Shown piece by piece: positions 44,227 to 50,091 of a stretch of 50,091 nt of DNA. The notes beneath the pieces were generated by a model. The model had not been told where the DNA came from, did no database searches, and saw only the letters and a list, made by a program, of their open reading frames with translations. The DNA is from Streptomyces sp. LUP30. Its GTDB lineage: Bacteria > Actinomycetota > Actinomycetes > Streptomycetales > Streptomycetaceae. The first letter of the stretch is position 1, and every line of letters starts with the position of its first letter. Made by a program: the position numbers and the translations under genes. The stretch spans positions 1 through 50,091 of the forward strand of contig NZ_MJAJ01000063.1 in the NCBI RefSeq assembly GCF_001746365.1, read 5' to 3'.

Positions 44227-45441
44227 TCAGTCGCCGATGAGGGCGTCGACGAACGCCTCCGGCTCGAACGGCGCCAGGTCGTCCGCGCCCTCGCCGAGTC
44301 CCACCAGCTTGACCGGGACGCCCAGCTCGCGCTGGACCGCGACCACGATGCCGCCCTTGGCCGTGCCGTCCAGCTTCGTCAGCACGATGCCGGTGATGGC
44401 CACGACCTCGGCGAAGACCCGGGCCTGGACGAGCCCGTTCTGCCCCGTGGTGGCGTCGAGGACGAGCAGCACCTCGTCCAGCGGGGCGTGCTTCTCGACG
44501 ACCCGCTTGACCTTGCCGAGCTCGTCCATGAGTCCGGTCTTGGTGTGCAGCCGGCCGGCGGTGTCGATGAGGACGACGTCGACCCCCATCTCCTTGCCCT
44601 CCTTCACCGCGTCGAACGCGACGGAGGCGGGGTCGCCGGCCTCGGGGCCGCGCACGGTGTGGGCGCCGACGCGCTCGCCCCAGGTCTGGAGCTGGTCGGC
44701 GGCGGCGGCGCGGAAGGTGTCGGCGGCGCCCAGCACGACGGTGCGCCCGTCGGCCACGAGCACGCGCGCGAGCTTGCCGGTGGTGGTGGTCTTGCCGGTG
44801 CCGTTGACTCCGACGACCATCACGATGCCCGGCTTGCGGTCCGCCGGCTCGGTCTTCACCGTGCGGTCGACGTCCGTGCCGACCAGCTTGAGGAGCTCGT
44901 CGCGCAGGAGCGCGCGCAGTTCCTCCGGGGTGCGGGTGCCGAGCACCTTCACGCGCTCGCGCAGCCGCTCGACCAGTTCCTGGGTGGGCTGCACGCCGAC
45001 GTCGGCGGTGAGCAGCGTGTCCTCGATCTCCTCCCAGGTGTCCTCGTCGAGGTGCTCGCGCGAGAGCAGCGTGAGCAGCCCCTTGCCGAGGGCGTTCTGC
45101 GAACGGGAGAGCCGCGCGCGGAGACGGATGAGCCGTCCCTCGGTGGGCTCCGGGATCTCGAGCTCGGGGACCTCGACGACGGGACCGGCGGGCGGCTCCT
45201 CGACGGCGGTGCCGGTCGCGCCGCCACCGGGGAGGTCCACCTCCTCGATCGTGCGGCGCGGTTCGTCGCGCGGCGTCTCGGCCTCGTCGCCGACGTGCGG
45301 CTCGGTCGGCGGGGCGGTGATGTCGGGCGCGGTGGGGGGCGGCGGGGGCAGCGACTTCTGCCGTCGACTGCCGACGACGAGCCCGCCGAGCACCGCGAGC
45401 ACGACCACGGCGATGACTACAGCAAGGATGACGGTTTCCAT
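44227..45441 (-). CDS. ftsY: Signal recognition particle receptor FtsY
   Basis: This 404-residue GTPase receives the SRP-ribosome complex at the membrane. An N-terminal membrane helix (VILAVVIAVVVLAVLGGLVV) replaces the acidic A-domain of E. coli. The N-domain follows, then G1 GVNGTGKTTTTGKLARVL, G3 DTAGR and G4 TKLDG. The ATG start is conserved in type, but the SD is weak (GGGTGCG). It pairs with ffh at 35.3-36.9 kb. Confidence 0.96.
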   Translation of the reverse strand: METVILAVVIAVVVLAVLGGLVVGSRRQKSLPPPPPTAPDITAPPTEPHVGDEAETPRDEPRRTIEEVDLPGGGATGTAVEEPPAGPVVEVPELEIPEPTEGRLIRLRARLSRSQNALGKGLLTLLSREHLDEDTWEEIEDTLLTADVGVQPTQELVERLRERVKVLGTRTPEELRALLRDELLKLVGTDVDRTVKTEPADRKPGIVMVVGVNGTGKTTTTGKLARVLVADGRTVVLGAADTFRAAAADQLQTWGERVGAHTVRGPEAGDPASVAFDAVKEGKEMGVDVVLIDTAGRLHTKTGLMDELGKVKRVVEKHAPLDEVLLVLDATTGQNGLVQARVFAEVVAITGIVLTKLDGTAKGGIVVAVQRELGVPVKLVGLGEGADDLAPFEPEAFVDALIGD

Positions 45442-45664
45442 AACGCACCCAGTATGCGCGACCCCTCCACGCCGGGACGGACGGCGACCCGGTCACCCGT
45501 GCCCCGATCACCGCTCCCGGCCGGCCCCCGGGTCCTGGTCGGCGTGACGGCGCCCGGCGCGACCGTCGCCGGCCTCGGTCCTCGCCCCCGTCCGCACCCG
45601 GCACCGGCTCCCGGGGCGCGTCCCGCCCGCCGGGCCCGCACCCTCGTCATCGGCGGCCCCGGCC

Positions 45665-46111
45665 TCACGAGGGCGGGTCGGCGTGGACGTACACATCACC
45701 CTCGGCGAGGTCGTCGACCTCCTCGGCCGGCACGACGGAGAAGCCGGCCGGCCGCAGGATTCCGATCAGCGCCGTCTGCATGAGCACGACGACCTCGCCG
45801 TAGCGCTTCCACTCCGGCGCCGCCGGGTCCTGCCGTTCCGCCGCCGCCCGCAGCCCGGCCAGGCCCAGTTCCGGGGCGCCCCATCGGACGTAGAGGCCTC
45901 CGGCGTGATCGCCCTGGAGCTCGACCTCCACCGCCGCGCCGGGTCGGCTCGGCTCCTGCGGACCCGGGACATGAGCGGGAAGGCCGGCCCGCCGGAGCTC
46001 TCGGCAGACGCGGGCTGCCAGGTCGTGCCCGGCCGCGATGACCTCCTCCGAAGCGAACGGGTGACCGTACGCGGCGGCCCGGGCCCGGGTCTCGGGGTCC
46101 ACATACGTCAC
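45665..46111 (-). CDS. Conserved hypothetical protein
   Basis: No known family is recognised in this 148-residue protein. It is soluble, acidic and without a signal peptide. It has a helical start (YVDPETRARAAAYGHPFASE), a middle strand region (AAVEVELQGDHAGGLYVRW) and a C-terminal PAGFSVVPAEEVDDLAEGDV. AGGAG sits eight bases before the GTG. It is on the same strand as ftsY with a 223-bp gap. The clear SD and codon pattern suggest it is real. Confidence 0.65.
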   Translation of the reverse strand: MTYVDPETRARAAAYGHPFASEEVIAAGHDLAARVCRELRRAGLPAHVPGPQEPSRPGAAVEVELQGDHAGGLYVRWGAPELGLAGLRAAAERQDPAAPEWKRYGEVVVLMQTALIGILRPAGFSVVPAEEVDDLAEGDVYVHADPPS

Positions 46112-46268
46112 CGGGCGTCTCCTGGCGTGAGGTCGTCCGGCGTGTGGGCGACGACAGCGGATCTTCGAAGGGGCGTGCGCGACGATCCTCGCGCACCCGT
46201 CGCCGGCGAACGGCCGGCGGGGGGTGCGCGAGCGGGCAGGCGACCTGCGGGCTCCCGGGCATGGCCAT

Positions 46269-46283
46269 CTGACGTTGCGTCAG
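46269..46283. promoter_or_regulatory. TetR-style palindrome upstream of LLM gene
   Basis: CTGACGTTGCGTCAG is a perfect 6-3-6 inverted repeat about 35 bp before the start codon. It has the shape of a TetR-family operator. The regulator is not identified. Confidence 0.6.
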
Positions 46284-46317
46284 TTACCGTCCCCCCACGT
46301 CGCCGAAGGGGGTCCCC

Positions 46318-47289
46318 ATGCCCGTCACCGTCGTCCGTTTCAATCTCGTCGCGCCCGGTGCGACCCCCGCAGAGCTGGGCGTCCGCTACCGGGCCGCGCT
46401 GGAGATGGCCGCGTACGCGGACGGGCACGGGGTCACGACCCTGCAGACCGAGGAGCACCACGGCGTCGAGAACAACTGGCTGCCGTCCCCGTTCGCCTTC
46501 GCGGGCGCGGTGCTCGGGGCGACCCGGCGGCTGGCGGTGACCGTCTCCGCCGTCATCGGCCCGTTGCACGACCCGCTGCGGCTGGCCGAGGACATCGCGG
46601 TGCTCGATCTGCTGAGCGGCGGCCGGCTGGTGACGGTCGCCGGGATCGGGTACCGGCCCGAGGAGTACGCCCGGGCGGGCGTGGACTGGAAGCGCCGGGG
46701 CCGGCTCCAGGACGAGTTGCTGGAGACCGTGCTGCGGGCCTGGACCGGCGAGGAGTTCGAGTACCGCGGCCGTACGGTACGGGTCACCCCGCGCCCGGGG
46801 ACCGCGCCGCACCCCCTGCTGCTGGTCGGCGGCTCCTCGCGGGCCGCCGCCCGCCGGGCCGCCCGGCTCGGTCTGCCCTTCTTCCCCAGCGCGCACCTGC
46901 CGGAGCTGGAGGCGTACTACAAGGAGCGGCTGGTCGAGTACGGGACCGAGGGCTGGACGATGATGCCCGGCGCCGAGACCCCGCTGCTGCACCTCGCCGA
47001 GGATCCGGACCGGGCCTGGTCACGGTACGGCGGCCACTTCCTGCACGAGGCCCGGACGTACGCCTCGTGGCAGTCCGGGGACATCCGCTCGGCGGTGCGG
47101 TCGGGCGCGCTCACGGTCGACGAGCTCCGGGACGAGGGCGTGTACCGGATCCTCACGCCGGACGAGTGCGTGGCGCAGGGGCTCGACAACCTGGTCCTGC
47201 ATCCGCTGGCGGGCGGGATGCCGGTGGAGGAGGGCTGGCGGAGTCTGCGGCTGTTCTGCGAACGCGTGCTGCCCCGGCTCGGGGAGTGA
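46318..47289 (+). CDS. LLM class flavin-dependent oxidoreductase
   Basis: This 323-residue bacterial luciferase-like monooxygenase has the TIM-barrel start VVRFNLVAPGATPAELGVRY, the conserved EEHHGVENNWLPSPFAFAGA, and RLVTVAGIGYRPEEY. These are F420- or FMNH2-dependent enzymes with many substrates, none of which can be assigned here. The ATG is preceded by AAGGGGG. A palindrome 35 bp upstream could bind a TetR regulator. The 3' end is part of a long hairpin. Confidence 0.88.
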   Translation: MPVTVVRFNLVAPGATPAELGVRYRAALEMAAYADGHGVTTLQTEEHHGVENNWLPSPFAFAGAVLGATRRLAVTVSAVIGPLHDPLRLAEDIAVLDLLSGGRLVTVAGIGYRPEEYARAGVDWKRRGRLQDELLETVLRAWTGEEFEYRGRTVRVTPRPGTAPHPLLLVGGSSRAAARRAARLGLPFFPSAHLPELEAYYKERLVEYGTEGWTMMPGAETPLLHLAEDPDRAWSRYGGHFLHEARTYASWQSGDIRSAVRSGALTVDELRDEGVYRILTPDECVAQGLDNLVLHPLAGGMPVEEGWRSLRLFCERVLPRLGE

Positions 47290-47304
47290 GCCGGGGCAGC
47301 ACGC
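47264..47304. terminator. 17-bp hairpin overlapping the LLM stop codon
   Basis: GCGTGCTGCCCCGGCTC (47264-47280) and GAGCCGGGGCAGCACGC (47288-47304) pair perfectly with a 7-nt loop. The loop holds part of the stop region, so coding sequence doubles as terminator. It separates the LLM gene and the convergent glcP. Confidence 0.92.
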
Positions 47305-47403
47305 GCTACGGGTGTCGAGGAGCGGGCAGCGGGGACTTGGCCCGGCTCCTCGAGTCCAGGGGGCTCGAAGGCCTCGTCGTGAGGCTCGGCCCGGTCTTGG
47401 GGC

Positions 47404-48822
47404 TCAGCCCATCTCCTCCAGTGCCTTGCCCTTCGTCTCCTTGACGTACTTGAGGACGAACGGGATGGAGAGCGCGGCGAAGACCGTGTAGATCACGTAG
47501 GTCGCGGAGAGGTTCCAGTCGGCCAGCGACGGGAAGCTCGCGGTGATGGCCCAGTTGGCGATCCACTGGGCGGAGGCGGCCACGCCGAGGGCGGCGGCAC
47601 GGATCCGGTTGGGGAACATCTCGCCGAGGAAGACCCAGACGACGACGCCCCAGGACAGGGCGAAGAAGAGGACGAACACGTGGGCGGCGATCAGGGCGAT
47701 CCAGCCCTGGGCGGCCGGGAGCTTGCCGTCGACGAGGTCGTAGGAGAACGCCCAGGCCTCCAGCGCGAGGCCGACGACCATGCCGACGGAGCCGATGAGG
47801 GCGAGCGGCCTGCGGCCGACCCGGTCCACGAAGATCATGGCGATCACGGTGCCGATGATGTTGATGATCGACGTCGTGAAGGAGTAGAAGAACGAGTCCG
47901 TCGGGTCGACGCCGACCGACTGCCACAGCGTCGAGGAGTAGTAGAAGGCGACGTTGATGCCGACGAACTGCTGGAAGACCGACAGGCCGATGCCGATCCA
48001 GACGATCGGCTTGAAGAAGAAGGAGCCGCCGAGCAGGTCCTTGAAGGTGGACTTGTGCTCGCTCTTCATCGCGTGCTCGATCTCGGCGACCCGGGCGTCC
48101 AGGTCGATCTTGTCGCCCTCGACCTCTTCCAGGATGTCGCGGGCCCGCTCGCGCTTGCCGACGGAGATCAGGAAACGCGGGGACTCGGGGATGGCGAAGG
48201 AGAGCAGGCCGTACAGGACGGCCGGGACGACCATCACGCCGAGCATGACCTGCCAGGCCTCCAGGCCCATGAGCTTGCCGCGCTGGTCGCCGCCGGCGGA
48301 GTTGAGCAGACCCCAGTTGACCAGCTGCGAGATCGCGATGCCGATGACGATCGCGGCCTGCTGGAAGGAGCCGAGCCGGCCGCGGTAGGCGGGCGGGGCG
48401 ACCTCGGCGATGTAGGCGGGGCCGATCACCGAGGCCATGCCGATGGCGAAGCCGCCGACGACCCGCCACAGGGCGAAGTCCCAGAGCGCGAAGGGCAGGG
48501 CCGAGCCGACGGCGCTGACCGTGAACAGCACGGCCGCGATCTGCATGACCCTGATGCGGCCGATGCGGTCCGCCATGCGGCCGGCGGTCGCGGCGCCGAT
48601 GGCGCAGCCGATCAGGGCGATGGCGATCACCTGGGCGAGGGCGGCGGAGCCCACGTCGTAGCGGTCCCGGATGGCCTCGACGGCGCCGTTGATGACGGAG
48701 CTGTCGTAGCCGAAGAGGAAGCCGCCCATCGCGGCCGCCGCAGCGATGAAGATGACATGCCCGAGATGATCGGGGTGAGCCGTCCCGGCTCCTGACTTGG
48801 ATGCCTGCGCTGTGCTGGTCAC
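47404..48822 (-). CDS. glcP: Glucose permease, sugar porter MFS family
   Basis: This 472-residue proton symporter is the same length as the S. coelicolor major glucose permease GlcP. It has 12 membrane helices. Sugar porter motifs include GGFLFGYDSSVINGA (helix 1), GRMADRIGRIR (loop 2-3), PESPRFL before the central loop, QQFVGINVAFYY (helix 7) and VDRVGRRPL. The GTG start with GAGGAG in front is favoured over a longer frame. Two palindromes lie upstream, which could be operators. From memory, glcP is next to smc in Streptomyces. Confidence 0.93.
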   Translation of the reverse strand: MTSTAQASKSGAGTAHPDHLGHVIFIAAAAAMGGFLFGYDSSVINGAVEAIRDRYDVGSAALAQVIAIALIGCAIGAATAGRMADRIGRIRVMQIAAVLFTVSAVGSALPFALWDFALWRVVGGFAIGMASVIGPAYIAEVAPPAYRGRLGSFQQAAIVIGIAISQLVNWGLLNSAGGDQRGKLMGLEAWQVMLGVMVVPAVLYGLLSFAIPESPRFLISVGKRERARDILEEVEGDKIDLDARVAEIEHAMKSEHKSTFKDLLGGSFFFKPIVWIGIGLSVFQQFVGINVAFYYSSTLWQSVGVDPTDSFFYSFTTSIINIIGTVIAMIFVDRVGRRPLALIGSVGMVVGLALEAWAFSYDLVDGKLPAAQGWIALIAAHVFVLFFALSWGVVVWVFLGEMFPNRIRAAALGVAASAQWIANWAITASFPSLADWNLSATYVIYTVFAALSIPFVLKYVKETKGKALEEMG

Positions 48823-48839
48823 GTGAACTCCTCGGGCCA

Positions 48840-48855
48840 CCGGCAACGCTGCCGG
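48840..48855. promoter_or_regulatory. Inverted repeat upstream of glcP, proximal
   Basis: CCGGCA-ACGC-TGCCGG is a perfect 6-4-6 palindrome 18 bp before the glcP GTG, in the mRNA leader. It may be a hairpin or an operator. Confidence 0.5.
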
Positions 48856-48869
48856 CGCGGTCAGCCTTC

Positions 48870-48886
48870 CAGGTAGGTGGTACCTG
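48870..48886. promoter_or_regulatory. Inverted repeat upstream of glcP, distal
   Basis: CAGGTA-GGTGG-TACCTG is a perfect 6-5-6 palindrome about 48 bp before the glcP start, next to an A/T-rich stretch (48890-48950) that probably holds the promoter. Confidence 0.55.
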
Positions 48887-49038
48887 AAGGTAAATCCAAC
48901 GTTCCTGACCTTATGCCTTCAAGTTTCAAATTCAAACGCGGGAAATTGTGAGAACTCAGACAAGATCACGTCACATACGTTCACTTCTTGAAGACAGCGC
49001 AGGTCGCGACGTGGGCTCGAAGGCCGAGCGACCGGTCG

Positions 49039-50091
49039 TCAGCGCAACCGCTGACTGATCACCTTCGACACGCCGTCACCCTGCATGGACACGCCGTACA
49101 GCGCGTCGGCGACCTCCATCGTGCGCTTCTGGTGGGTGATCACGATGAGCTGGGAGGCCTCCTGCAGCTCCTGCATGATCCGGATCAACCGCTGCAGGTT
49201 GGTGTCGTCGAGGGCCGCCTCGACCTCGTCCATGACGTAGAACGGACTGGGCCGGGCCTTGAAGATCGACACCAGCATGGCGACGGCGGTCAGCGAGCGC
49301 TCGCCGCCGGACAGCAGGCTCAGCCGCTTGACCCTCTTGCCGGGAGGCCGCGCCTCGACGTCGACGCCCGTGGTGAGCATGTTGTCGGGGTCGGTCAGGA
49401 TCAACCGTCCCTCCCCGCCCGGGAAGAGCCGGCCGAACACGCCCTCGAACTCGCGCGCGGTGTCCCGGAAGGCCTCGGTGAAGACCTGCTCGACGCGCTC
49501 GTCGACCTCCCTGACCACCTGCAGCAGGTCCGTGCGGGTCTTCTTGAGGTCCTCCAGCTGCTCGCTGAGGAACTGGTGACGCTCCTCCAGCGCGGAGAAC
49601 TCCTCCAGGGCGAGCGGGTTGACCTTGCCGAGCTGCTGGTACGCGCGCTCGGCGGCCCTGAGCCGCTTCTCCTGCTCCGCCCGGACGAACGCCCTCGGCC
49701 GGTTGCGCGGGTGCTCCGGATCCTCCGGCAGCTCCTCGCCCTCGGCGGGGGGCGAGGGCGGCACCGGCTGATGCGGACCGTACTCCGAGACGAGCCCCGC
49801 CGGTTCGACACCGAGCTCCTCCAGAGCCTTGGTCTCCAGCTGCTCGATCCGCAGCCGCTTCTCCGCTCCGAGTACCTCGCCCCGGTGAACCGAATCCGTC
49901 AACTTGTCGAGTTCCGCCTTCAGATCACGCCCCGCGGTGCGCGCGGCGGCCAGCTCCTGCTCGCGGCGCGCCTTCGCGGCGTCGGCGGCGACGCGCTCCT
50001 CCTCGGCGCGCCCGACGGACACCTCGACGTGGGCGAGCAGCTGCCGGGCGCCGGCGGCCACGGCTTCCGCGACGGCGGCCTCGTGCCGCAG
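49039..50091 (-). CDS. smc: Chromosome segregation SMC protein, C-terminal part
   Basis: About 350 C-terminal residues are visible; the gene runs off the right edge, so its N-terminus lies outside. A coiled-coil arm (AEEERVAADAAKARREQELA and similar) leads to the head domain. There the ABC signature LSLLSGGERSLTAVAMLVS and Walker B FYVMDEVEAALDD are seen, followed by the D-loop and a C-terminal switch ITHQKRTMEVADALYGV. SMC pairs with ScpA/ScpB to organise the chromosome. Stop at 49039; a 216-bp gap leads to glcP. Confidence 0.96.
   Translation of the reverse strand: MRHEAAVAEAVAAGARQLLAHVEVSVGRAEEERVAADAAKARREQELAAARTAGRDLKAELDKLTDSVHRGEVLGAEKRLRIEQLETKALEELGVEPAGLVSEYGPHQPVPPSPPAEGEELPEDPEHPRNRPRAFVRAEQEKRLRAAERAYQQLGKVNPLALEEFSALEERHQFLSEQLEDLKKTRTDLLQVVREVDERVEQVFTEAFRDTAREFEGVFGRLFPGGEGRLILTDPDNMLTTGVDVEARPPGKRVKRLSLLSGGERSLTAVAMLVSIFKARPSPFYVMDEVEAALDDTNLQRLIRIMQELQEASQLIVITHQKRTMEVADALYGVSMQGDGVSKVISQRLR

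Overview
This window is a stretch of the conserved core chromosome of a Streptomyces species. The signs are the very high G+C content, frequent GTG starts, a whiG sporulation sigma factor, an nsdA-type differentiation regulator, a run of four consecutive type I signal peptidase genes (sipW, sipX, sipY, sipZ), and a gene order that, from memory, matches S. coelicolor from about SCO5577 (smc) to beyond rlmN. No integrase, transposase, CRISPR array, tRNA or rRNA was seen. Most genes lie on the minus strand.

Left part (1-11.2 kb). The end of an FtsX-type permease is followed by a VOC protein, a LOG-family Rossmann protein and a sortase-type LAETG surface protein, all on the plus strand. A strong bidirectional hairpin separates these from a minus-strand block: a DinB/maleylpyruvate isomerase-like protein, a thiamine ABC transporter (thiB-thiP-thiQ) under a clear TPP riboswitch, rlmN, an unrecognised gene with internal 9-residue repeats, and a SRPBCC protein.

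Translation and envelope block (11.3-22 kb). cdsA, frr, pyrH, tsf and rpsB run on the minus strand. Upstream of rpsB are three 29-bp tandem repeats, each with a hairpin and a DnaA-box-like element. Then come a secreted M23-type peptidase (plus strand), a TetR regulator, whiG and the competence-like chain dprA-comM-yraN.

Secretion and ribosome block (22-36.9 kb). A DUF2469 gene, a Nudix hydrolase, sipZ, sipY, sipX and sipW lie downstream of the rpsP-khpA-rimM-trmD-rplS operon. Next are a SprT-like metalloprotein, a short eukaryote/archaeon-type prolyl-tRNA synthetase, a methyltransferase, ftsH and ffh. ffh, ftsY, ftsH and the four signal peptidases together form a protein-targeting and export neighbourhood.

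Nitrogen block and right end (36.9-50.1 kb). amtB-glnB-glnD is preceded by a well-spaced GlnR box. It is followed by nsdA, a divergent degenerate Prim-Pol-fold gene, ftsY, a small hypothetical gene, a luciferase-like monooxygenase gene with a TetR-style palindrome, the glucose permease gene glcP, and the 3' end of smc.

Several starts (LOG protein, TetR, sipZ, proS, ftsH) have a TANNNT -10 element 6-8 nt upstream of the start codon, which suggests leaderless mRNAs. No clearly new multi-gene system was found. The best candidates for something undescribed are the rpsB-upstream repeat array, the repeat-bearing orphan gene near 10 kb, and the degenerate Prim-Pol partner of nsdA.
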